Of a stretch of DNA of 11,022 nt, positions 1 through 8,528 are shown piece after piece; position 1 is the stretch's first letter; each line of letters opens with the position of its first letter. Source of the DNA: Gymnopilus junonius (lineage: Eukaryota; Basidiomycota; Agaricomycetes; Agaricales; Galerinaceae); the NCBI GenBank assembly GCA_015501075.1, contig JADNYJ010000865.1, positions 1 to 11,022 of the forward strand. Reading direction: 5' to 3'. The notes under the pieces are model-generated. The model was not told the DNA's origin. It did not search any database and was given only the letters and a program-made list of their open reading frames with translations. Made by a program: the position numbers and the translations under genes.

Positions 1-10
1 TAACAAAAAA

Positions 11-138
11 AACAATGCTATTGTCTTGTTTTCATCTAAAAGTTGATATAACAGTGCTTTCCTATTGTCCAAGAATACATCCAGACTTGAAATAGCAACA
101 AAGAACACTGCTTTTGTCTTGTTCTTATCTTAGAGTTG
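11..138. repeat. Imperfect 35-bp direct repeat in the promoter
   Basis: Positions 11-45 and 104-138 match at about 29 of 35 bases by eye. The shared core is TTGTCTTGTT, and both copies end in AGTTG. The second copy ends 35 bp before the TATA box, so the pair could be an upstream activating element. It could also be a remnant of an older duplication. Confidence 0.6.
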
Positions 139-172
139 TCAATCTAAGGCTGTAGTCTATTGTTTCTCAAGC

Positions 173-178
173 TATAAA
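173..178 (+). promoter_or_regulatory. TATA box
   Basis: TATAAA within GCTATAAAGA, followed by a CT-rich leader and the ATG at 284. The spacing is reasonable for a fungal RNA polymerase II promoter. Confidence 0.55.
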
Positions 179-283
179 GACAGATCCAAGTTGTTTTTCT
201 TCCTTACCTACTATCAATTTACACCTTCCCCACCTACAACACTTTACTTAGCTTTTAACCAAGTACTTTCTACTCCTATCATC

Positions 284-3200
284 ATGCCTGCCACCAAGTC
301 CACCAAATCTGCTTCCAGGTCTGTCTCTAAGTCTTCTGGCAAGACCAAGGCTGCTCCTGCTTCCACTAGGACCATCAGGAAGACTACTGCTGCTGCTGCT
401 ACCTCTGATGCCCCTGCTGCTGCTAATATTCCCCCTATTACTTCTGTCCCTCCTATTGCTGTTATCAACAAGAAGGTTGCCAATTTGAATGCTACTAGCA
501 AGAAGCAGGGAAAGGTATATAATAGAATTGCAACTTTGTGCTATACTTCAACTGATTTGCTTGTTTTATTCTTTTACAGAGGCTTGAGGTGAGTTTCCAG
601 TGTTCTAACATGACTATTCAGTACTAATATCTTAATCAGGAACAAGCCTACTTTAAGGCAGAGAATGAGGCTGAGGCTGAGGTTATCACCTGGATTGAGA
701 AGCTAACTCTGGGCTATGGGTATATTTATTTGGCTGACAAGCAGCTGCATGAGAAACTAGGGCTGAATGGACCCTATCTGGAGACTCAGCACCAGAGGAC
801 TGCTGATCCACTATCTGTCAGGGCTCTATATAAAAGGTGCCATGGGAATCTGCAGTGGATGTCACTGGAGCATGCAGTTATTATTGGGATCCATGATAAG
901 TCTCTATTGGATGAGAGTTGGGAGAAAGAGTTCAACCAGCCTGTTATTTTCACTGTGGATGCTGATGGAAAGGCCTGGACTCTTATCCAGGGAAATCACA
1001 GAAGGGTGATGGTCAGGGAGCATATATTGGAGAAAAATCTTGCAGAATGGGATAAGAAAATAGCCCAAGGCAAGTTGGAGGAAGCCAAGGCTACTTTGCT
1101 AGATGAGATCAAGCTGGCCTTGAGATGGACTTGCAGGGTGATTGATCTTGGTGAGTTTTTTCTTCTTTTCTATTTCTATTTCTTTCCCTACTTGGTTCAT
1201 AAAACTAATGGGGAATTATGTAGCTGCTTTGGAGAAGATTCCCAACACAAAGCTCAAGGAGAGCATCAGGTTCAAACTTTCCACCAACAAGCAGGCCTTC
1301 TCTAAGGATGATACCTGGCTGGATAGGATCTCCAATCTGAGAGGCAGTCTGCTGACTCTGGATGACAACATTGCTGGGCCTTCTTCCAGTGAAGAGGAAA
1401 GCAGGGAACAGAAGATCAGGAGAGTGCTAGACAAGGAGACCAAGGAGACCAGTGAATCCAACAAATCTCAAAGGGGGATTCTCAGAGATCCTGACTTAGT
1501 GATTACCATCTGCTCTATGCTTACTTTTCTTCCCTGGAAATCCCTCAAGATCTGGAATCAAATAGACCTGAGCACTTCAAGGCATTTCTCTTCAGCTGTA
1601 AGTTCCTTTCTTTGTTTAATTTTAAAAGCTTATACTGATCTGTTCTGCTAGTTTATCACTCCCATGCTTCAGTACTTCTCCAAATTCTATCTCTACCTCA
1701 CTATGCCTGATCTCAAACACTCTATCACCAATCCTTCAAGGCCTAGTGTCTATGGTATGATTAGTGACCTTTCAATGACTGATCCTACCTCCCAACCTCA
1801 ACTTCTGGATCACACTTTCTTCATGGGATTGGAGAAGCTCTTTGAAGACCATCTGCTATCTTCCTGGGCTGGCTTTGGGCACCTGGAGAACAAGGAGGTC
1901 TATGACCTGGCCTTTATTCCTATAGTGGAGTCAGATGGTGAGGAAGCAGAGGCCTCTACCCCAGGCCAGAAGAAGATGATCAGTCTCAACTGGAGTGAAC
2001 AGTTTTTCAAGCACTACCAACCTGCTGTTCTGAAGTTTGTCCAGGACTGGGTCAACACCCAGAAGGAAAAGTTCCAGTCCAAGTCTGCTGTGGAGGCTTT
2101 GGACTTGATGGTTAACAAGATCAAGTTCCAGCTCAACTATCAGCCTATCTTGGACACCAAGAAATACACTGGAGGTCCAATTCCCTGGCAACTTGAGGCC
2201 CATTGTCTTCCACTTCTCACTCCTTCCTTGATGTCTCACTTGCTTGTGGATCTGAACCAGATCACTCCTGGAGCTTTGAATGTGAGTTTAAATCCAGTAT
2301 CCTCCACTTGTTTCATGGAACTAATGGGGACCTGTATAGTTTTTGTGCTTGATAGAGCCTATGGCTCATTTTCTAATCAAGGATTCTACTTCCAGTGAGA
2401 AGTCTGGCACCTTTGCCAAAGTTCTGGCTCTGTCTCTTAATGATGCTGTGGAGGAGATATACTTTGATACCATAATGAGAGATGTGAGTAACTTTTATTG
2501 TATCTGTCAGAATTGCCAAGTCAAACCTTTTGTTTTCTTAGATTATGGGTGTCTTCCTCAAGCATAGGTCCACAGGCCTCTTTGAGCTCACCACTGCTCT
2601 AAAGAGCATGCCAGCTTTTGACAAGAAGGCATTGACTACAAGCTGTCACTCTGCAAATGATAGACCATCTGCCATAAAGATCTCTTCCCAAAATCCCTGC
2701 CTTGCCCTCAACAACCTCATGTACTCCATCCACACTGCTTATAATGAAAATCAGATCAATTTCAGAATCAGCAAGAAGCTAATGGAGCCCTTCAAGACCA
2801 GCAATCTGTTACCCAAGGAACAGGCCATTCTCTACAGCCATCTTATCACCAACTCTATCTTTCCTTGGCACTCCTGGGCAAACAAGGATTGGAGCAAGAC
2901 TGGCAGCAAGTATGGAGGCAATCTGATGTCAGCCTTGCACAGAATCCAGTATATCTGGCAGCAAGTTGAAACTCTTCCTGATGTGCAGAAGATGTGGGAT
3001 GACCTAAACATTGCTATCAGTCTAGATGATTATCCTTGGCCCAAGAAAGCCTTTGGGCCCTTGGACATCTCCAAGCTGGTTGAGAAGGAGGTGGAGCTCC
3101 ATTACATAGATGTGCAGTCTAGAGTGGTGGCTCAGGAGGAAGGGAATGTCATGGAGAAGAAGATGATCAAGTGCTTGAACACCATCCTTACCCAAACTCT

Positions 3201-4472
3201 GATGATTAGCAGCACCACTGGAGATGAGACTGGGGATATTCCTGAAGATGTTCATTATAGTCTTCAGAAACTGATCAAAGTGAGTTGATATATATTTTTT
3301 CCCCACTTGTTTTAGGAAACTCATGGGGATATCCTAGGACTTGGCTTTTCCTGCTATGACATACATTAGCAGATATGCTGGGGCCCATACTCTCAAGAAG
3401 CTGGAAGACCACACCCAGGACAAGATGATAGAGATGCTCAGTGAACATGGCTTGAATACCAAGCTCTTGGGAACTGTGGCCATCACTAAATCAGCTTGGA
3501 GGAAGAAGATGAGTGCTATCACTGGCCAGGAACTGCAAGGAGCTGTCAAGAGGAAGCACAGACACTCTGATGTCAGGATTACTGTTCCAGAGGAGCCCAA
3601 GCAGAAGAAGCAGAAGGCCAAGGGTGAGTTCAAACAGTACTAGCTATTTTTTAAGATAGCTTACTCTTTAACTTGATACCAGGCAAAGGCAGCAAGAAGG
3701 GGAAATCCAAGAGCTATGAATTCATTGATGATAAGGCTGAGGAGGATAACAATAAGCAGGAGGATCAACTAGAGGCTGATCAGGATCAGGAGATGGTAGG
3801 ACCAGAGGAAGAGCTACCAGTTCAGAGCAAGGAGGCAGAAGCAGGTGCTGGGGAAGAAGATGAAGAAGGAAGTGATGAGGAAGAGGGAGGACAAGGTGAT
3901 ATAGAGGGAGGAGAGGATGATGAAGAGAAAGACCCAAGCAGTGAAGATAAAGATAAAGACAGTGATAAGGAGGAAGAGGAAGAGATGCCCAGGAAGAAGG
4001 GACTAGTAAGGGTTAGAAGAGCTAGTAAGTGTTGCAACATTTCTATTTCACTTTATCAAGACTAACTTTCTTCACAGGATCCCAGACCACAGGACAGGAA
4101 GAGAAAGAGGAACCAGCTGATGCTTCCAAGTCCAGTGAGTTATTTAATACTTGGTATTTTATCCTATGGATACTTATAAAATCATCAGAAGAACAGAAAA
4201 TGGAGATTGTTCCTATGGACTCTGTTGGATCCTCTTCTTCTAACTCTGGTGCTGCTCCTCCTATTGCTTCTACTTCTGCCACTGCCTCAGCAGCTTCAGG
4301 CAAGGCTCAGGAGAAGGTCAGCAAGCCACAGGCTCCCATGGATACCTACTCAGATGCAGAAGAAGAACTTATGGACATGCAAATAGAAGAACAAGGAAAG
4401 GGGAAGGGGAAGGAGAAGGAGAAGGAGAAGGAGAAGGAGGACACTACTAAAGACATGGATACTAGCAATTAA
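284..4472 (+). CDS. Large nuclear-type protein of unknown family, ParB/Srx-like motif, acidic tail (11 exons)
   Basis: Not assigned to a known family. Exons: 284-514, 580-588, 640-1150, 1224-1597, 1652-2281, 2340-2483, 2542-3279, 3338-3623, 3683-4024, 4078-4134, 4189-4472. All junction phases agree, giving 1201 codons plus TAA. The ATG at 284 opens the first good frame after the TATA box. Residues 1-77 are basic and Ser/Thr/Ala-rich, like a histone tail. Residues about 110-215 hold an Arg-Thr-Ala-Asp-Pro segment and then GNHRR at 198-202, resembling the core motif of ParB/sulfiredoxin folds (weak inference). Residues about 250-950 are mixed helical with no domain I recognise. KRKHRH and KQKKQKAK, just before residue 975, look like a nuclear localisation signal. 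The rest is strongly acidic, then Ser/Ala-rich, ending in Lys-Glu repeats. There is no signal peptide and no frame break. It contains no CG, so all arginines are AGA/AGG. The gene is convergent with the helicase-type pseudogene. A DNA or chromatin role is inferred only. Confidence 0.75.
580..588 (+). other. Nine-base micro-exon (exon 2)
   Basis: Flanked by a TTTTACAG acceptor (ends 579) and a GTGAGT donor (starts 589), it encodes Arg-Leu-Glu in phase 0. Introns 1 (515-579) and 2 (589-639) would be 65 and 51 nt. Skipping it as one 125-nt intron also keeps the frame, so only transcript data can decide. Both flanking splice sites look good and the short intron sizes fit the rest of the gene. Confidence 0.6.
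1186..1213. repeat. Palindromic repeat copy 1 (intron 3)
   Basis: 28 bp: left arm CCCTACTTGGTTC, right arm AAAACTAATGGGG. It lies in intron 3 (1151-1223, 73 nt), 10 nt before the end of the intron. Its right arm supplies the likely branch-site sequence ACTAAT. Confidence 0.7.
2303..2329. repeat. Palindromic repeat copy 2 (intron 5)
   Basis: 27 bp: left arm TCCACTTGTTTC, right arm GGAACTAATGGGG. It starts at nucleotide 22 of the 58-nt intron 5 (2282-2339) and ends 10 nt before the end of the intron. The right arm carries the likely branch site ACTAAT. Confidence 0.75.
3301..3328. repeat. Palindromic repeat copy 3 (intron 7)
   Basis: 28 bp: left arm CCCCACTTGTTTT, right arm GGAAACTCATGGGG. 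It starts at nucleotide 22 of the 58-nt intron 7 (3280-3337) and ends 9 nt before the end of the intron, almost exactly where copy 2 sits in intron 5. Confidence 0.75.
4410..4440 (+). repeat. AAGGAG hexanucleotide microsatellite
   Basis: About five units of AAGGAG inside the last exon, encoding alternating Lys-Glu near the C-terminus of the plus-strand protein. Unit number is in frame for any whole-unit change, so length variation between strains would be tolerated. Confidence 0.85.
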
Positions 4473-4532
4473 AATAGTACATGTTTCAGTAGTATATAAT
4501 ACTATTAGTTTGCTGGAAGATTAAAAGAATCT

Positions 4533-4559
4533 CCCAGCTTGTTTCAACACACTAGTGGG
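4533..4559. repeat. Palindromic repeat copy 4 (intergenic)
   Basis: 27 bp: left arm CCCAGCTTGTTTC, right arm CACACTAGTGGG, about 60 bp after the stop of the plus-strand gene. It is flanked by a 4-bp ATCT on both sides, which is too short to call a target duplication. Confidence 0.7.
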
Positions 4560-4602
4560 ATCTTGAATTGACTTTGACTGATGTATGACAGAAACAAAAG
4601 AG

Positions 4603-4630
4603 TCCAACTTGTTTGATAGAACAAGTAGGG
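4603..4630. repeat. Palindromic repeat copy 5 (intergenic)
   Basis: 28 bp: left arm TCCAACTTGTTTG, right arm AGAACAAGTAGGG. One of the most symmetric copies, with ACTTGTT pairing with AACAAGT. Confidence 0.8.
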
Positions 4631-4663
4631 ATACAGTATCAGAATCAAGTATCATATAAGCTT

Positions 4664-4691
4664 TCCTACTGGTTTCAAGAAACAAGAAGGG
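4664..4691. repeat. Palindromic repeat copy 6 (intergenic)
   Basis: 28 bp: left arm TCCTACTGGTTTC, right arm GAAACAAGAAGGG. It lies 33 bp after copy 5, in the same apparent orientation. Confidence 0.75.
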
Positions 4692-4870
4692 TTACAAGAT
4701 ACCTTGGCTCATACATCAGAGTATTATTCATGAAGCATGATGCTGTTTTCAGATTATACTGTTATTCATTATCAGAACAAACTACAATAAGAACTCAACC
4801 AAGATAAGTATATACACTATAATTGAACTAAAGTACAACCAGGGCTTGTTATGACTTTAATAATAGAACT

Positions 4871-4966
4871 TAATCTCATAAGATAAAGTCTAGTGTAGTG
4901 GTCATAGAGGTCAGTTCATAATCTCATAAGATAAAGTCTAGTGTAGTGGTCATAGAGGTCAGTTCA
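4871..4966. repeat. Perfect 48-bp tandem duplication
   Basis: Two head-to-tail copies, 4871-4918 and 4919-4966, each starting TAATCTCATAAG and ending GAGGTCAGTTCA, identical by eye. Perfect identity in a non-coding spacer points to a recent event such as replication slippage or unequal exchange. Confidence 0.95.
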
Positions 4967-5156
4967 ATGAAGTCCATTAAGTTATTGTCTTCAACAGAAG
5001 AATGCCTTAATGGTTCAAGTTCACTCTGGTTGTTATAAGAGAGTATATTCTCAAGAACAAGCTGAAGTACATCATAGTCTAGCTACAGTTTATATACTTA
5101 TGTGGGTTGATAATAATATATAAAAAATGATGTTAAAACAAGGGGAATCAGAAGGG

Positions 5157-5263
5157 GATGATCATCACAGAGGCAATATGAAAGGGGTGATGATCAGAAA
5201 GGAAACAATTGTCCACATATATGAGTAAGAGAGAGAATGATCATCTGCTCTCAAAGATGATCA
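5157..5263. repeat. Cluster of four TGATCA palindromes
   Basis: TGATCA occurs at 5159-5164, 5191-5196, 5238-5243 and 5258-5263, most within a larger GATGATCATC-like context. GATCATCAC (5160-5168) and GTGATGATC (5187-5195) form an inverted repeat. This could be a binding-site cluster or simple sequence drift in a purine-rich stretch. Confidence 0.55.
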
Positions 5264-5359
5264 TGATGAATACTATATAAATAACAATTCAGATAATAAA
5301 AGATAAGGAAAAGAAAGGAGAGTTTGATAAGATAAGAGAAATAGGGGATCATAACAGGG

Positions 5360-5387
5360 CTCAACTAGTTTGAGAAAACAAGTGGGG
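5360..5387. repeat. Palindromic repeat copy 7 (intergenic)
   Basis: 28 bp: left arm CTCAACTAGTTTG, right arm AAAACAAGTGGGG. About 95 bp beyond the stop of the minus-strand pseudogene. Confidence 0.7.
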
Positions 5388-5452
5388 ATACTTAAAATTA
5401 ATAAGTGAAGATAATACTATCACATTATGACAATTAACATTAGAGTCAGCTG

Positions 5453-5480
5453 CCCAACTAGTTTCAGGAAACAAGCAGGG
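5453..5480. repeat. Palindromic repeat copy 8 (at the pseudogene stop)
   Basis: 28 bp: left arm CCCAACTAGTTTC, right arm GGAAACAAGCAGGG. It ends one base from the TGA stop (5482-5484) of the minus-strand gene, so in the transcript a hairpin would begin immediately after the stop codon. Confidence 0.8.
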
Positions 5481-5481
5481 A

Positions 5482-6424
5482 TCAAGTTAATAAATTATTT
5501 CTATCTGCATAGGTTATCCAAGCTATAAAACAGGTGACCAAGTTAGACACCTCCACCTTGACTTTTGGAGGCTGAGTAAGCCACAGTCTGAAGATATTCA
5601 GAGTGGGCCATTTCAATCCTATCAGCTCTTCCAGAAGTTCCTTGTGATTTTGATACACATAGAAAACTGTGGGAGGTATAATGTCCAGATAGCTTCCACA
5701 GGCCTTTGGGCCACCAAAGGGACCATGAAGGTGATCCTTGAAGCTTGGAACATGGCATATCCAGCAGATGCCTTGGCCAGCATTATTGGCATACTTGAGT
5801 TCCATCTTCCAATTTATATACAGGTTGTAAGTCCCATTGGATCCAAAGGTACACTGCCTAAAGATATGTGGACCTAGAATAGCTGATTTCTGTCTCATCT
5901 GGATCTTCCAGTAGCAGTAGATGCAGCTCTGATAGCTGAGAAGGTTCAAGTAGTGCCTAAGGAGGTTACAGACCTGTTGCTGATCAGCTGCCAGCATAGC
6001 ATCCTCCTGCTGCATTTCAAGAACTATCTGAGCCTTGGGATCATTGCTGCTGCCTAGGCTATGATGTGTGGTTGAGGAAGATGCAGCTTGGCCTGGGTAG
6101 AATTTCTTTTGCTTGGCTGCAAATCCTTGGTCTTCACCTGAGGCTTTCCTTTTGAAAGGATTAACTGGAGGTACTAGAACAGCTGGGGCATCAGGGAATG
6201 TGAAATCTGAAGGGCTGCAGATGTTGCAGGGATGTGATCCTGCATTTTTGGAGCAGTGTATCCCTCTTCCATCATTGTATTTGGTGGTTGCCCATCTGAG
6301 ACAACTAGGCCTACCAAAGACCATCTCATCTATCTCTGCTACACCCAGCAGATCATCAAAAGACTCTTCCTTGTTGTATTTATCCCATCTGGAAGTAGGA
6401 ATCAGATAGCAGCTAGTATGTTTG
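5482..6424 (-). other. C-terminal zinc-binding region of the helicase pseudogene
   Basis: A continuous open block of over 300 residues following helicase motif VI. It begins with a RecQ-like zinc module: CLRW, then YNDGRGIHC, then CNIC. A Lys/Ser/Gln-rich linker follows (PFKRKASGED, AAKQKKFYPG). Next come further Cys/His pairs (CIYCYW, GPHIFRQC, CWICHVPSFKDHLHG, GPKACGSYLD) that could bind two more zinc ions. It ends shortly after WLTQPPKV at a TGA stop (5482-5484). I see no break inside this block, unlike the helicase core. Zinc binding is inferred from residue spacing. Confidence 0.6.
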
Positions 6425-6425
6425 T

Positions 6426-7409
6426 GTCTCTGCCACCTCTGGAGATCTCTTGGATATAGCACATCATCTTTCTGGGTGTGCCTGCATGAACCACCAGCCT
6501 GACTTCAGGATAGTCATTTCCACAGCTGAAGGCAGAGGTAGACACCATGATATTTCTGACTCCTGATCTCCACTCCTCTAGTATTGTTGCCCTGGTATCT
6601 TCTGGATCTGCTGAATGTAAAAGCCACAATCCAAGTGTACAGCCAGTGGCTTTCCAATGTGATAATTGGGAACAAAGATAAGGCATCTTTCTAAGGGAGT
6701 AAACTTGTCCATATGAGGTGAAATCAGTTGCTTGACAAAGTGCTGATATAGTTGATAGGGATGAATAGGAGTTTTAATGAGCTGGAGTTCAGGCCTGTTA
6801 GTGCTTGAGGATCTGAAAACTTGGACCTTGGGCTCCAGTTTGAATGTCTGCTTGATCATGGGCTCTGCAATAGGAGGAATGGTACCAGAACAGAATGATA
6901 AAAGGGGCCACAATGCTTCTGAATCTGCTGACTTCTTTCATGACTGGCCTAAAGTCAGAATCTGTGAGAGGATACTGTCCTTCATCAAAGATGAACCTTC
7001 TGACTAGCATAAAGGACTGGTGGATCTGACTGAGCCACTGTTTCCATTGAGGCTTGCTGGCCAACTCTACAGAAACCAACACCAAGTTGGAGGAAGAGCA
7101 ATCTTGCATGGCATCCTGAGCTCTGTAAGTGAAAGAAGGGAATATCCATGGCCTTGAGCTTTCTCTTGTAATCCAGAAGCAGGGACTTGAGGGAAACAGA
7201 ACAACAGTCATCTTGTCCTTTTCCAATAGTGCTGGATGATAGCAAGCATAGACTTGCCAGAACCAGTGGTGAGGATAGCCAGTATATCAGTGGTGGTATT
7301 CAAGACAGCCATCACAGCTTGTCTCTGGAGATTGCTTGACCAATGAGCTTCCCCTGTTATTCAAAAGGGATCTGAGAGCTTCCAAGGCTTGATGTTCAGA
7401 CCAAAGTGG
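6426..7409 (-). other. RecQ-type superfamily 2 helicase core (broken)
   Basis: ATP-dependent DNA helicase motor, recognisable motif by motif although split over several frames. In order: PLWSEHQALEALRSLLNN, then HWSSNLQRQAV (Q-motif-like), Walker A TTGSGKS (GSGKS at 7250-7264), LKSLLLDYKRKL (motif Ia region), FIFDEGQYPL (box II, 6975-6986), SGTIPP (motif III), TNRPEL, RCLIFVP (motif IV), STSAFSCGNDYPEVRLVVHAG (motif V region) and QEISRGGRD (motif VI, 6426-6452). Box II reads DEGQ rather than DEAH, and motif III SGT rather than SAT. At least six frame breaks fall within this segment, so no helicase can be made from it as it stands. Confidence 0.85.
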
Positions 7410-7461
7410 CTAATGGAAAGTCAGAAAAGATTTCATAATTTAAGATATTACACAGACTTGC
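7410..7461 (-). other. GC-AG intron of the helicase pseudogene
   Basis: On the minus strand CAG is followed by GCAAGT, the classical GC-AG donor context, and the 52-nt intron ends TTTCCATTAG. Splicing joins a Pro/Ser/Gln-rich linker to PLWSEHQALEAL in phase 0. Reading through instead reaches a stop soon after. Confidence 0.65.
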
Positions 7462-7482
7462 CTGTTGAGCTGCAGGGGGTGT

Positions 7483-7510
7483 CCCCACTTGTTCCTGAGA
7501 ACTAGATGGG
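7483..7510. repeat. Palindromic repeat copy 9 (in pseudogene exon)
   Basis: 28 bp: left arm CCCCACTTGTTCC, right arm AGAACTAGATGGG. On the minus strand it is translated as part of VPSSSQEQVG in the linker before the helicase. Confidence 0.75.
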
Positions 7511-7551
7511 ACCAGCACTATTGGAGAAGGAGAATTGACAGGTAATCTGTT

Positions 7552-7579
7552 CCCATCTTGTTCCTGGAAACTAGAGGGG
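7552..7579. repeat. Palindromic repeat copy 10 (in pseudogene exon)
   Basis: 28 bp: left arm CCCATCTTGTTCC, right arm GAAACTAGAGGGG. Read on the minus strand in the same frame as copy 9, giving FPSSFQEQDG. Confidence 0.75.
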
Positions 7580-8528
7580 AAAGATGGATACACCTCTATC
7601 TCATCTGCCTGGCAGCCCAGGGCAGAATACTGGTCTATGGGAGATGATACATTCCTACTTGATATTCTGTCTGAAATATCCATTCCAGAAGGTGGAATCC
7701 AACCAGATTGAACAAGTCCCTTCAAACTTTCCTGTACTGCCTCCTTGACCATTTGCTGAACACCTGTTTTGAGTGCTTCTAGCACACTCTGAGCAAACAC
7801 ATTGGGATCTAGTGCATGGGACACTGCCAAGGGGGCTTTAGCTGCAGGAGAGAAGTTGACAGGGGCTTTCTCTACATCCTTGGCCATACACTGGGAATAA
7901 GGCAACAGACTGCCTCCTCTGGATACCTGACAAACTGCTTGCCAGTTGGTGCTATGCTGAACAAAAAGAGGCCAGATATCATCTGCAGAAGCAGAGGCCA
8001 TAGCTACAGCACTGACAGCATAGATCCTGTTCTCAGTCTTTCTGGAGTGATGAGCTTGAAGTGCTCCAATGGTAGCCCCTGCAGTGTCCTGCTCAATTAG
8101 CTGCTCCATCTGAGTGTCTAGCTTTCTTCTGAAGCCAATGCTGATATGCCTCCAGTCCTGAAGGCCCATAGAGAATGCCAGAGTCTTCATGCTGAATTCC
8201 TGCAAGACAGCAGTGATCTGAATAGTTGTGAAGGCCTTGTCAAAGTTCACAAACAGCAAACTGTCATAGACTTGTTGGATGGTCTGGCTTTGTTTGAAGA
8301 CCTCAAAGGCAGCCAGTTGAGCAAAAGGCCTGGCAATAACCAAGTCTTGCACTATCATGTCGGATATATGAGCATCAAATGCATGTGGAATAACCTTATC
8401 AACCAAGGTAGCAAAACTTCCTTTGTGATATTGGCAAAGATAAACCAAATGCTTGTTCAGCCAGAACAAGCCTCTGGATGGCCTGACAGGAATGTTTTTC
8501 CAAGTCAAAGGAACAATTTCAGTCCCCT

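Larger units (their letters stand above)
1..283 (+). promoter_or_regulatory. Promoter and 5' leader of the plus-strand gene
   Basis: Non-coding. A TATA box (TATAAA) lies at 173-178, about 110 bp before the chosen ATG at 284. A pyrimidine-rich stretch at about 190-250 resembles the leader that often marks transcription starts in fungi. Upstream is an imperfect direct repeat (11-45 and 104-138), annotated separately. A longer open frame reaches back to 191 but has no ATG before 284, so I treat 191-283 as leader. Confidence 0.6.
4473..5481. other. Convergent intergenic region, about 1 kb
   Basis: I see no convincing gene here; the longest open frame (4613-4807) has no ATG at its start, no recognisable domain, and overlaps palindrome copies 5 and 6. 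The region lies between the stop of the plus-strand gene (4470-4472) and the stop of the minus-strand pseudogene (5482-5484), so it must hold both 3' UTRs. A small hairpin (TAGTAT, ATA, ATACTA) just after the first stop may belong to the 3' UTR. The spacer also carries palindrome copies 4-8, a 48-bp tandem duplication and a TGATCA cluster. Overall it is AT-rich. Confidence 0.7.
7462..8528 (-). other. Degenerate tyrosine-recombinase-like core plus linker
   Basis: Residues in tyrosine-recombinase order: SASRG then TEIVPLTWKNI (box I arginine, codon 8526-8528), LCQYHKGS (lysine, 8422-8424), LQDWRHISIGFRRK (box II arginine, 8149-8151), QAHHSRKTENRIYAVS (histidines at 8047-8052, tyrosine at 8020-8022). 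The usual HxxR histidine is glutamine. R, K, R, H and Y are otherwise present, so the fold may have been functional; this is inference from motif order. A frame break in a run of four C (8524-8527, + strand) sits inside box I. After it the frame stays open for over 350 codons. The block continues into a Ser/Pro/Gln linker containing palindrome copies 9 and 10, before the GC-AG intron. Confidence 0.55.

Noticed and set aside
191..283. N-terminal extension of the plus-strand protein from 191
   Set aside because: The frame is open but begins at TTG, with no ATG before 284; the stretch is pyrimidine-rich and lies just after a TATA box, so it reads as leader.
2371..2395. Alternative acceptors for intron 5 at 2381 or 2395
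   Set aside because: 2395 gives an immediate stop. 2381 keeps the frame but is an AAG acceptor right after a poor branch context. The TATAG acceptor at 2339 gives a 58-nt intron matching intron 7.
3822..4040. Minus-strand Ser/Leu-rich open frame opposite the acidic tail
   Set aside because: It is the complement of GAG/GAA/GAT-rich coding sequence; low complexity with no independent support.
4410..4440. Regulatory purine tract
   Set aside because: It is a coding microsatellite in the last exon, encoding Lys-Glu repeats.
4613..4807. Small plus-strand open frame in the spacer
   Set aside because: Starts without ATG, overlaps palindromes 5 and 6, and has no recognisable domain.
6161..6187. A thirteenth palindrome near AACTGG...AGAACAGCTGGGG
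   Set aside because: Only the right half resembles the repeat; the left arm lacks the CCC and TTGTTTC parts.
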